Shown piece after piece: positions 1 to 4,894 of a DNA stretch of 25,129 nt (its first letter is position 1; every line of letters starts with the position of its first letter). The position numbers and the translations under genes were made by a program. Below the pieces are notes generated by a model that worked only from the letters and a program-made list of their open reading frames with translations, was not told the DNA's origin and ran no database searches. This stretch comes from a virus, in the IMG/VR virus record IMGVR_UViG_3300035670_001170, positions 1-25,129 of that record. One strand, given 5' to 3'.

Positions 1-2
1 GG

Positions 3-224
3 GAGGGCTGGGAGCCTGTCCCTAGCTTTGACCTGACCAATGACCTATTCCGGCAATCGCTGGCACTGAAACGCTCCAAAGGGGGCGCAGGGCTGTCATC
101 CCTTCGGGCGTGGCTGGCATGGAGGGCGGTGCAGTCGTATTTCGGGGAGCAGGCGTGGGATCGGGCCGACAAGAGCGATCGGATCAACTATGGAAAAATA
201 GAGGTAAAGTGGGATGCTCGGTAA
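3..224 (+). CDS. Unknown phage protein, C-terminal part (cut by window start)
   Basis: One frame is open from the first bases to a TAA at 222-224, giving about 73 residues of an incomplete protein. It is rich in Trp, Arg and Gly (it contains SLRAWLAWRAVQSYFGEQAW) and ends KIEVKWDAR. The other two forward frames have stops within the first 40 bases. It overlaps the endolysin start by 11 nt, which is typical of translational coupling and supports it as a real gene. The family is not recognised. Its position just before a lysis gene suggests a late structural or lysis-cassette protein, but this is inference. Confidence 0.55.
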   Translation, partial: EGWEPVPSFDLTNDLFRQSLALKRSKGGAGLSSLRAWLAWRAVQSYFGEQAWDRADKSDRINYGKIEVKWDAR

Positions 225-615
225 AATCTACGGATTGCAGAAATTAGCCCATGTTGATCCACGCCTTGCGGATATCGTCCGAGAGCTTGGGCGGTATGTC
301 GATGGAGTTCAGGTGGTCTGCGGCCACCGTGGCAAAGAGGATCAGGACAAGGCTTTTGCCGAGAGAAAGAGTAAGGTCAAATGGCCGAAGAGCAAGCACA
401 ACAGCTTGCCCGCTAGGGCTGTGGATTTGGCTCTAGTCAGGCGGGGAGCTATTGATTGGAACGCATCCCAAGATTGGTACTACATCGCTGGCCTGATCCG
501 TGTGATCGCCTCGCAAAAGGGCGTAGAGGTCAGGTGGGGTGGTGATTGGGATGGGGATGGGGACTTCAAAGAGGAAAAGTTCAAAGACCTTCCCCACTTT
601 GAATTGCGGGTTTAG
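214..615 (+). CDS. Phage endolysin, M15-type L-alanyl-D-glutamate / D-Ala-D-Ala peptidase family
   Basis: This 133-residue protein resembles the M15 zinc peptidases that phages use to cut peptidoglycan cross-link peptides at lysis. The sequence shows an N-terminal GLQKLAHVDPRLADIV segment as in M15 endolysins. It has a zinc-ligand block SKHNSLPARAVDLAL (His and Asp near residues 62 and 71) and a C-terminal LPHFEL with the third His ligand. The length is normal for the family. There is no signal peptide or membrane segment, so it should need a holin, and no certain holin is seen nearby. It overlaps the preceding gene and ends 3 nt from the end of the converging leftward operon. Confidence 0.85.
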   Translation: MLGKIYGLQKLAHVDPRLADIVRELGRYVDGVQVVCGHRGKEDQDKAFAERKSKVKWPKSKHNSLPARAVDLALVRRGAIDWNASQDWYYIAGLIRVIASQKGVEVRWGGDWDGDGDFKEEKFKDLPHFELRV

Positions 616-618
616 CGT

Positions 619-810
619 TCATTGTTTCACCACATTGATCTTGATCCCGCTCACGGTCAGCTGTCCCTTTTTGTCCGTGGAATGGGTCAGCCATTTCAGC
701 AATTCGCCTTTGACCATGTTCCAGCCATCGGCATCTATCGTGATGCTTTTGATGCCCATCCTCACCATGCGGGCGCAGGTTTTAAGGATTTCCTCACCGT
801 CCATATTCAT
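619..810 (-). CDS. Small hypothetical protein, last gene of the leftward operon
   Basis: A 63-residue protein, MNMDGEEILKTCARMVRMG and onward, with no recognised domain. Its start overlaps the stop of the preceding gene (807-1172) by 4 nt (ATGA type), so it is translationally coupled to it. A GAGGATGAGCAATG context places a GAGG Shine-Dalgarno 7 nt before the ATG. Its stop lies 3 nt from the end of the endolysin gene on the other strand, so the two transcripts converge without a spacer. It lies downstream of the last recognisable attC site. It could be phage backbone or the remains of a terminal cassette. Confidence 0.6.
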   Translation of the reverse strand: MNMDGEEILKTCARMVRMGIKSITIDADGWNMVKGELLKWLTHSTDKKGQLTVSGIKINVVKQ

Positions 811-1172
811 TGCTCATCCTCCTTTGGTTCTTCAATCCTGTTTCCTACTACTTCTATCTCCGATGGATGGAGCCTAAACACCCCACCCCACCTGACGAAA
901 AACTTTGTACTCTCGTGGTAGCTGGCGATAGTCCACTCGCCACGAATTTTGATCCAGTACAGGCCGCTAGATAGTTTCATCATTTCCGGCTTCATCGTAT
1001 GTTGGGCTATGCTTTGTTTAAACCGCTTCAATTCTGCTACTAGCTCTTCTAGTTGATCTATAAACCCTTCGAGCTCGCCACCCTTGAAAAACACCTCCTC
1101 TACATATTCACCTGTGTCAAAGCCTACTTCTACACACTTCCCATTTATTGGGTATCTTGTTGTGATGTTCAT
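807..1172 (-). CDS. Hypothetical protein with central coiled-coil-like helix
   Basis: A 121-residue protein of unknown family. Residues about 33-55 (GELEGFIDQLEELVAELKRF) look like an amphipathic or coiled-coil helix. The C-terminal half (LYWIKIRGEWTIASYHESTK) looks like a small beta domain with aromatic residues. Such small proteins are common in phage early regions, but I do not recognise this one. It starts inside the stop codon of the 56-residue ORF upstream (TGA/ATG overlap) and overlaps the next gene, forming a coupled three-gene block. The block follows attC site A on the same strand. Confidence 0.65.
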   Translation of the reverse strand: MNITTRYPINGKCVEVGFDTGEYVEEVFFKGGELEGFIDQLEELVAELKRFKQSIAQHTMKPEMMKLSSGLYWIKIRGEWTIASYHESTKFFVRWGGVFRLHPSEIEVVGNRIEEPKEDEQ

Positions 1173-1339
1173 CTTTTCATTTCCTTTTCTGCTATGTATT
1201 TTTTATGTGCGTCTAGTACCACTGCATCCAAGCATCCAGCACAGTCGATACGGCCACAATTCCGACTGAGGCACATTGTTGGGTGGTGCTCTAGATCATG
1301 TATCATTCCGCTATTCACCTCTTCATACCATCGTTCCAT
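1169..1339 (-). CDS. Small Cys-containing protein (56 aa) directly after the cassette array
   Basis: I read this ORF directly: it begins MERWYEEVNSGMIHDLEHHP and carries a CLSRNCGRIDCAGC cluster of four Cys, a possible metal site. It is coupled to the next gene by a TGA/ATG overlap at 1169-1172. A GCGAGGAA Shine-Dalgarno sits 7 nt before the ATG. That leader is nearly identical to the leader of the HNH cassette, which also follows directly on an attC core. So this gene either opens a sixth cassette lacking a recognisable attC, or is the backbone gene where the array was inserted. Confidence 0.7.
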   Translation of the reverse strand: MERWYEEVNSGMIHDLEHHPTMCLSRNCGRIDCAGCLDAVVLDAHKKYIAEKEMKR

Positions 1340-1355
1340 AAAATTCCTCGCATCA

Positions 1356-1440
1356 GCCTAACGCTTAGTTGTGCTGCGCTTGCGTCTAGAGCCAATTGCG
1401 CAGAGACGCAAGCAAGTGTCAGCACCAACGGTTGTTAGCC
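1356..1440 (-). other. attC site A (85 bp), end of cassette 5
   Basis: Read on the minus strand it begins GGCTAAC (R'', imperfect) and ends GTTAGGC (R'). The L'' box GTTGGTGCTG pairs with L' CAGCACAAC, leaving one G unpaired. This is the extrahelical-base signature of attC hairpins. An inner stem GCTTGCGTCT/AGACGCAAGC closes a 16-nt variable terminal loop. The R'' box has one change that breaks a pair with R'. It lies 16 nt after the stop of the 72-residue cassette gene. Confidence 0.9.
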
Positions 1441-1456
1441 TTCAAACTGTAAACCT

Positions 1457-1675
1457 TCACCACCTTTTTTCATATTCTTTACCACACCAAGGGCAGTAAG
1501 TTGGAAACACACAAACCAGCTTATCTTTCCCCCATGTTCCATCTTTTTTCTTGATTGCAACATACGCTCCAAGTTTTGGCAGAACTCGCCCCGTAAACAG
1601 CAATACAGTATCTAGAACCATTTTCTCTTGATCCGTATTGTTTCTGTTTTGTAGCTCTGTTATGCAGTCACACAT
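1457..1675 (-). CDS. Cassette 5 gene: small Cys-motif protein (72 aa)
   Basis: Starts MCDCITELQNRNNTDQEKMV with CxC at residues 2-4 and ends with YCPWCGKEYEKRW, a CxxC with Cys at 61 and 64. Together these could bind one zinc. A central KKKDGTWGKDKLVCVFPTY segment looks like beta strands. It resembles small zinc-ribbon proteins found in many phage genomes, but no named family is claimed. Shine-Dalgarno AAGGAG lies 9 nt before the ATG, inside the cassette leader that follows attC site B. It is the only gene between sites B and A. There is no promoter in the cassette, so expression should depend on transcription from the right. Confidence 0.75.
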   Translation of the reverse strand: MCDCITELQNRNNTDQEKMVLDTVLLFTGRVLPKLGAYVAIKKKDGTWGKDKLVCVFPTYCPWCGKEYEKRW

Positions 1676-1692
1676 TCAGATTCTCCTTGTAA

Positions 1693-1746
1693 GCCTAACG
1701 CTAAGTTAAGGCGCAACTGTGTTGTCGCCTTCAACGATTGTTAGGT
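1693..1746 (-). other. attC site B (54 bp), end of cassette 4
   Basis: Minus-strand R'' ACCTAAC and R' GTTAGGC match the consensus RYYYAAC and GTTRRRY. L'' GTTGAAGGCG pairs with L' CGCCTTAAC with one G left out, and the terminal loop is 12 nt. The cassette gene (1706-2044) reads through R'' and L'' and stops in L', so the attC encodes the protein's last residues. Confidence 0.92.
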
Positions 1747-2044
1747 TGTTCCCTTTTATACGTTGACCACACAAACTGCAATAGTTCTCGCCTCTCGAAT
1801 TAACGACTTGGTTGCATCGAGGACACATTTCAATAGTAAAGTTAATCGTCCCATCTGATAGATTAGGATGCACCACCTCTGCGGCATCATTCCCGTACCA
1901 TTTTGATCTACAATTACACGCATTCGTGAAGGCTTGTAGGCATTCCACCATAAATTGGCGCAAAATGAAGTCAGGTGTGTTTGACTCGTTTTCTTTGCTG
2001 TGTCTGTTTAGCAATGATTCCAGTTCTTCTTCAAATTTGCTCAT
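1706..2044 (-). CDS. Cassette 4 gene: zinc-ribbon phage-type protein (112 aa)
   Basis: The N-terminal half contains TPDFILRQFMVECLQAFTNA followed by a KWYG motif. This pattern recurs in small hypothetical proteins of many siphophages and podophages. The C-terminal half has CPRC (Cys 74, 77) and CSLCGQ (Cys 89, 92), a four-Cys zinc ribbon. The function is unknown. The last residues (LTIVEGDNTVAP) are encoded by attC site B, so this gene and its attC are physically fused. Shine-Dalgarno AAGGATG precedes the ATG. A phage-typical gene in an integron cassette suggests cassettes are assembled from phage genes. Confidence 0.8.
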   Translation of the reverse strand: MSKFEEELESLLNRHSKENESNTPDFILRQFMVECLQAFTNACNCRSKWYGNDAAEVVHPNLSDGTINFTIEMCPRCNQVVNSRGENYCSLCGQRIKGNNLTIVEGDNTVAP

Positions 2045-2066
2045 AGTAGCTCATCCTTTTTAATCA

Positions 2067-2118
2067 ACCTAACGCAGAGGCAAGCCGTGCGTAGCATCGG
2101 CTTCACCGTCTGTTAGGT
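2067..2118 (-). other. attC site C (52 bp), end of cassette 3
   Basis: Minus-strand R'' ACCTAAC and R' GTTAGGT are exact inverse cores. L'' GGTGAAGCCG pairs with L' CGGCTTGCC, with one extrahelical G and one T-G wobble. The loop is 10 nt. The stop codon of the DUF7448-like gene lies in R''. It is the shortest site of the array. Confidence 0.9.
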
Positions 2119-2511
2119 GCTGGCGGTTAAAGGTTTAGCAACACATTCAAAATCAACCGACTCCGAATAAAATCCGTCTGATTCACCAAACCACCGAATT
2201 GTCACATATCCGTTTATTGTGGCGAACTTGTAAAAAGTCCATGTTTCGCTTCCGTATTCATCTGCCTCATGTCCTTCTGGTGGTTCTTGGCTACATTCTT
2301 CTGCCATCAACAAAGGTGCGCCAACAAGATCCGAAAGATCACCGCAAATATCGTCAATGTTTACGGATTCGCAACAATCTTGTTCATGAAACATTTTGTA
2401 CTGCGCCCCATCAGAGCAAGTAAACAAGATTTCATCGCTTCCGTTTTGTTTGCAAGCGGTTAATGTTTTGCCAAGCAATTCGGAAACATTGCATCTGTCG
2501 CTGTATCCCAT
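2113..2511 (-). CDS. Cassette 3 gene: DUF7448-like protein (132 aa)
   Basis: The central block, with SDEILFTCSDGAQYKMFH, then QDCCESVNIDDICGDLSDL, then GAPLLMAEECS, and the later TWTFYKFATINGYVTIRW and SESVDFE, is the pattern I associate with DUF7448. That is a family of unknown function common in phages. This is recall and has not been searched. The protein starts with GYSDRCNVSELLGKTL, and the fold looks all-beta. The Shine-Dalgarno CGGAGAATGAAA precedes the ATG. The TAA stop lies inside the R'' core of attC site C. Confidence 0.8.
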   Translation of the reverse strand: MGYSDRCNVSELLGKTLTACKQNGSDEILFTCSDGAQYKMFHEQDCCESVNIDDICGDLSDLVGAPLLMAEECSQEPPEGHEADEYGSETWTFYKFATINGYVTIRWFGESDGFYSESVDFECVAKPLTAST

Positions 2512-2543
2512 TTTTCATTCTCCGTTTTAAGTTTGTTCCATGC

Positions 2544-2620
2544 ACCTAACGCCAAGTTGTGCCGCCAACTTTGCATCAATTTATGGTCTCAAAGTTGGTC
2601 GGCACCAACGTCTGTTAGAC
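2544..2620 (-). other. attC site D (77 bp), end of cassette 2
   Basis: Minus-strand R'' GTCTAAC and R' GTTAGGT. L'' GTTGGTGCCG pairs with L' CGGCACAAC with one extrahelical G. An inner 9-bp stem CCAACTTTG/CAAAGTTGG, offset by an unpaired A, closes a 16-nt loop. The HNH gene runs 32 nt into the site and takes its last ten codons from it. Confidence 0.93.
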
Positions 2621-3053
2621 TATGCCTAATTACAGCTTCGTGCTTGTCGAATTCTGTGACTCCCATTGGTGCTTTTGAATCCAGTATAAAGTTTGCAGAA
2701 TGGCTGATGACATCAATCATGGCGAACCTAAAAGCGATTCTGAAATTTCGTGAATACCGATGGCATCGCTCAATTTGCTTTCCAAGCTCCTGTCTAAATT
2801 GCTTTATTGTCATCCCGCCCTTCCAGTTATTGCATTCCCTGCAAGCTGGAAAAAGATTCCAATCGTCATTTAGCTCAAGGCTTGGCAATTGTGCGGCAGC
2901 TCCTAGCAAAACTATGGAGTCCTGCAATACTAGCGGAATGCCGTGATCCACCTGCATTGTTTTCATGCTTATAGAACAACCGCAATATGCGCAGCTATGC
3001 GACCACTCATCAAGCAGGGATTCTCGTTTCTTTTTTGGTATTGCTTTTCGCAT
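2589..3053 (-). CDS. Cassette 2 gene: HNH endonuclease (154 aa)
   Basis: Residues 21-78 form a standard HNH/zinc module: CAYC (Cys 21, 24), catalytic-type DH (36-37), Asn 66, then CRECN (Cys 71, 74, Asn 75) and Lys 78. HNH proteins nick or cut DNA. In phages they serve as homing, packaging or anti-competitor nucleases, and some in bacteria are defence effectors. Which applies here is unknown. The remaining C-terminal 75 residues have no recognised domain, and the last ten codons come from attC site D. The Shine-Dalgarno GAGGAA lies in the cassette leader directly after attC site E. Confidence 0.88.
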   Translation of the reverse strand: MRKAIPKKKRESLLDEWSHSCAYCGCSISMKTMQVDHGIPLVLQDSIVLLGAAAQLPSLELNDDWNLFPACRECNNWKGGMTIKQFRQELGKQIERCHRYSRNFRIAFRFAMIDVISHSANFILDSKAPMGVTEFDKHEAVIRHSLTDVGADQL

Positions 3054-3073
3054 CTGTTAAGTTCCTCGCATTA

Positions 3074-3151
3074 GCCTAACGCTTAGTTGTGCTGCAAGCT
3101 CGGCACTACTTTATTGATCTCCGAGCTTGTCAGCACCAACGCCTGTTAGGT
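3074..3151 (-). other. attC site E (78 bp), end of cassette 1
   Basis: Minus-strand R'' ACCTAAC and R' GTTAGGC. L'' GTTGGTGCTG pairs with L' CAGCACAAC with one extrahelical G. An inner stem CAAGCTCGG/CCGAGCTTG (9 bp) closes a 17-nt loop, with an unpaired A below it. The upstream gene stops 1 nt before the site. Confidence 0.93.
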
Positions 3152-3152
3152 A

Positions 3153-3311
3153 CTATTTTAATTTACCTTTTCGTCCTTGCTTGTTGCAAATTTCCTCGCT
3201 GGTCATTCCCAGTATTTTCCCATCTGGTTTGCACCAAGGATCATCAACAACTTTACATTTAGTTGCGTCTAACTTGCAGTATTCAGCGTGTTTGCAGTTG
3301 CAGCTGTTCAT
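3153..3311 (-). CDS. Cassette 1, third gene: Cys-rich small protein (52 aa)
   Basis: From the ATG at 3311 the product is MNSCNCKHAEYCKLDATKC and onward: five Cys in the first 19 residues and two more later. It ends in a basic tail (QGRKGKLK). The frame is also open upstream to 3407, but that part lies within the preceding gene. The ATG at 3311 has a GAGAAG site 5 nt before it and gives a 29-nt overlap. It may be a small metal-binding protein; the family is unknown. It stops 1 nt before attC site E. Confidence 0.55.
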   Translation of the reverse strand: MNSCNCKHAEYCKLDATKCKVVDDPWCKPDGKILGMTSEEICNKQGRKGKLK

Positions 3312-3480
3312 GTAGCTTCTCAATTTCAACCTCAATCCTGAATGTTTCTCCAGCATAATCGCAATCCCAATCCCCAAATTTTGCAAGACATCTTTCGGCT
3401 TGGGCAATTACCATTCTTTTTGTGAGCATAAGATTTTCAATCTTAAGTAAAATCACTTTATTATCATTCATCATGTTCAT
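3283..3480 (-). CDS. Cassette 1, second gene: small helical protein (65 aa)
   Basis: The product reads MNMMNDNKVILLKIENLMLT and onward, ending EVEIEKLHEQLQLQTR, and looks mostly helical with a coiled-coil-like C terminus. An AAGG site before 3480 fits best with the third Met (3474), so the real start may be two codons later. It overlaps the preceding gene's stop (ATGAATGA type) and the next gene's start, so cassette 1 is a three-gene mini-operon. No family is recognised. The segment is very AT-rich. Confidence 0.6.
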   Translation of the reverse strand: MNMMNDNKVILLKIENLMLTKRMVIAQAERCLAKFGDWDCDYAGETFRIEVEIEKLHEQLQLQTR

Positions 3481-3655
3481 CCTTGAAATTTTTGCAGGTT
3501 GTTATGTCTTGATTCCTCATAGCCATAGAGTATAGCAAACACCAGTGATCTTCTTTGAAAATGCAACACATACAGGATGCGGTGTATTTTTTTGCCTTTG
3601 TAAAATTTTTCCTAGAAATCATACCATTTTTCCTTAATATAAGGTTTACACTCAT
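3464..3655 (-). CDS. Cassette 1, first gene: small Cys-containing protein (63 aa)
   Basis: The first gene after the array boundary, with a strong Shine-Dalgarno (GAGGAGG) 7 nt before the ATG. It is basic at the N terminus (RKNGMISRKNFTKAKKY) and has CMCC, then C at DHWCLLY and C at TTCKNF, so five Cys in 63 residues. No family is recognised. The G+C content is the lowest in the window, which suggests a different origin from the backbone. Confidence 0.6.
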   Translation of the reverse strand: MSVNLILRKNGMISRKNFTKAKKYTASCMCCIFKEDHWCLLYSMAMRNQDITTCKNFKDEHDE

Positions 3656-3689
3656 TTTACATCCTCCTCAATCCAACCGAAGGTTGTGT

Positions 3690-3696
3690 ACCTAAC
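3690..3696 (-). other. Upstream boundary of the cassette array (lone R'-type core GTTAGGT)
   Basis: On the minus strand GTTAGGT stands 15 nt after the stop of the zinc-protein gene (3712-3966), without an L' box or R'' partner upstream. Cassettes begin with TTRRRY after the cut G, so this is what the start of the first inserted cassette should look like at an attI or at a secondary G|TT target. The left flank (TTTAGATATGTGGGTG on the minus strand) belongs to the phage backbone. Composition becomes AT-rich just after this point. Confidence 0.65.
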
Positions 3697-3711
3697 ACCC
3701 ACATATCTAAA

Positions 3712-3966
3712 CTATTTTCCCGATATTGTGGTGCTATCGGGTAGTTTTCCAAAATACTCCGCTGTCGGGTGTTTCCCGACTAGCGACAAATGATAACAAG
3801 ACTGACATTCCCCACCCCAAGCTACTTCCCCACAGGTGGGGCAGGGCTTGTGGCGTGTAGCGGGCTTGGGTGGCTTGCGGGCCAACCGCCTCCGCTCGTG
3901 GTAGGTGCATAGGCCTGCTAGTTCATCATGCCCTAGTCGTGGGCATCGCTGGATGATGCACCTCAT
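3712..3966 (-). CDS. Small zinc-binding protein (84 aa), last backbone gene before the array
   Basis: The start at 3966 is chosen because it overlaps the stop of the preceding 48-residue gene (ATGA) and has a GGAGCG Shine-Dalgarno. The longer open frame upstream is a shadow of that gene. Residues 3-23 (C-x4-C, then GLCTYHERRR) match the small zinc motif often seen at the front of phage HNH or DNA-binding proteins. A second set, CPTCG (42, 45) and CQSC (54, 57), forms a zinc ribbon. It ends 15 nt before the array boundary. A DNA or RNA contact role is plausible but not shown. Confidence 0.7.
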   Translation of the reverse strand: MRCIIQRCPRLGHDELAGLCTYHERRRLARKPPKPATRHKPCPTCGEVAWGGECQSCYHLSLVGKHPTAEYFGKLPDSTTISGK

Positions 3967-4109
3967 TTCACGCTCCGAATATAGCTCAACAGGCGCATCA
4001 ATGCCCTGCTCCGATCTAGCCCCTGCTTGCTTGGCTGGTCTAGCTTGGTCAGCTCGCAGACAAGCCAATAGGCCCGTTCTAGTCGCTTGATTCGTGTGAT
4101 CTCATTCAT
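3963..4109 (-). CDS. Small helical protein (48 aa)
   Basis: I read this ORF directly: MNEITRIKRLERAYWLVCEL and onward, ending LMRLLSYIRSVK. It is basic and helical. It begins inside the end of the RusA gene (an 8-nt ATGAATGA overlap) and ends in an ATGA overlap with the zinc-protein gene. This end-to-end coupling on both sides is the evidence for it. The function is unknown. Confidence 0.65.
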   Translation of the reverse strand: MNEITRIKRLERAYWLVCELTKLDQPSKQGLDRSRALMRLLSYIRSVK

Positions 4110-4533
4110 CGGTCGGCTCCTTGATGGTTATGACCATGTAGGGTGGTTCTAGGGTTTGGGCCTTGCGTTTCGGGGCGATGCTTCCGACCGTGGCCGACAC
4201 ACGGCTCACATGGCGAAACGAATCATCCTCGATGATGCCGGAATCCACCAGCGTATCGAGCAGACTGGTCAACATATTGTCTAGATCCCTACGACCGTAC
4301 AGGCCGAAAAACATGACACCGATCCGCACAGGATAGGCCGACACAGGCTTCAGCTCTGCCTTGAGTTGCAAGACCAAGCCCTTGTGCCAGTCGTAGTATT
4401 TCGGGCTAGGGATGTTCACCAGCCTTTGCCCATGAAACGCTATCATGCGCCCATTTTTCTTGCTCGGAGGGGTGGCGATGCCCCAGCCTTGGAGCCTTAT
4501 GCGTTGCGCCACAGATACCCCACAGGCATCCAC
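4102..4533 (-). CDS. rusA: RusA-family Holliday junction resolvase
   Basis: This 143-residue protein has the RusA layout. An N-terminal PPSKKN segment (22-27) is followed by the catalytic block GRRDLDNMLTSLLDTLVDSG (80-99) with Asp 83, Asp 85 and Asn 86. IIEDDS (100-105) then supplies the further acidic residues. RusA dimers cut four-way junctions formed by phage recombination. With the ERF and SpoVG-like genes upstream in the same operon, it completes a strand-annealing recombination set. The start at 4533 overlaps the upstream membrane-protein gene by 37 nt and its Shine-Dalgarno is weak; a GTG seven codons later is an alternative. Confidence 0.88.
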   Translation of the reverse strand: MDACGVSVAQRIRLQGWGIATPPSKKNGRMIAFHGQRLVNIPSPKYYDWHKGLVLQLKAELKPVSAYPVRIGVMFFGLYGRRDLDNMLTSLLDTLVDSGIIEDDSFRHVSRVSATVGSIAPKRKAQTLEPPYMVITIKEPTDE

Positions 4534-4691
4534 CGCCCAGCTACTAGGATGTGCTTTTTCCCGAACAGCCGTAGGGTGCTTTGTGTGCTCGTGGGGGTGA
4601 GATTATGCCCCTTCCAAGGCCGATCTACCGACCACGACACAAGCCGCCACAAGGCAAAGAGACAAGCCACGAATAGGACGATATACATCAT
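4497..4691 (-). CDS. Small membrane protein with one N-terminal transmembrane segment (64 aa)
   Basis: The start at 4691 overlaps the stop of the HTH gene (ATGA) and has a GGAGGG Shine-Dalgarno 4 nt before it. The protein begins MMYIVLFVACLFALWRLVSW, a hydrophobic helix, followed by a polar basic tail ending RWMPVGYLWRNA. The longer open frame upstream of 4691 is a shadow. The role is unknown. Small inner-membrane proteins in early operons sometimes act in superinfection exclusion, but nothing here proves it. Confidence 0.65.
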   Translation of the reverse strand: MMYIVLFVACLFALWRLVSWSVDRPWKGHNLTPTSTQSTLRLFGKKHILVAGRWMPVGYLWRNA

Positions 4692-4894
4692 TTCACCCTC
4701 CGCAGTTGGTAGGCTCGGAACCGTTTGCCGTTGACATCTCGCCACTCCGAGCGCAGGGCATAACGCCCCAGATCGGTGCGCTTCAATTCGGTCAAGCGGG
4801 CCGAGAAGTTGTAGATTCCTAGAACCGTCCAAGCATCAAGCGGTGTCACCCACTGACGCAAGAGCATGGCCTTGAGGTCGCTCACCTGTGACAT
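4688..4894 (-). CDS. Small winged-helix/HTH DNA-binding protein (HTH_39-like)
   Basis: From the second Met (4894) the protein is 68 residues. LKAMLLRQWVTPLDAWTVLG then IYNFSARLTELKR matches the phage HTH family in which a TPLEAL-type helix precedes an RLAARI-type recognition helix. A beta wing (YALRSEWRDVNGKRFRAYQL) follows. I chose 4894 because GGGGAA stands 5 nt before it; 4906 is also possible. It is likely a small regulator or accessory factor of phage recombination or replication. It overlaps both neighbours. Confidence 0.7.
   Translation of the reverse strand: MSQVSDLKAMLLRQWVTPLDAWTVLGIYNFSARLTELKRTDLGRYALRSEWRDVNGKRFRAYQLRRVK

Larger units (their letters stand above)
1362..3695 (-). 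mobile_element. Integron-type gene-cassette array (five cassettes, five attC sites, no integrase in window)
   Basis: Five attC sites punctuate this segment at unequal distances, each followed by a new gene with its own Shine-Dalgarno. By the rule that IntI cuts between G and TT of the R' core, the cassettes in transcription order are 3695-3080, 3079-2550, 2549-2073, 2072-1699 and 1698-1362 (616, 530, 477, 374 and 337 bp). All genes read leftward like the surrounding early operon. Base composition differs from the flanks: 3421-3480 has 15 G or C of 60, while the RusA side is near half or more. No integron integrase gene is seen in the window, so in integron terms this is a cluster of attC sites lacking the integrase. 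Confidence 0.9.

Noticed and set aside
605-625. GTTTAGCGTTC at the end of the leftward operon, considered as a remnant attC core
   Set aside because: It does not match GYYTAAC or its inverse, has no pairing arm, and overlaps the ends of two convergent genes.
868-880. GCCTAAAC resembling an attC R' core left of the array
   Set aside because: It has an extra A, no L' box or inverse partner nearby, and lies inside the 121-aa coding region.
1344-3151. CRISPR array, because of repeated partly palindromic units
   Set aside because: The repeats vary from 52 to 85 bp, the intervals are 337-616 bp and hold genes, and only the ends are conserved. This is the pattern of attC sites and not of CRISPR repeats.
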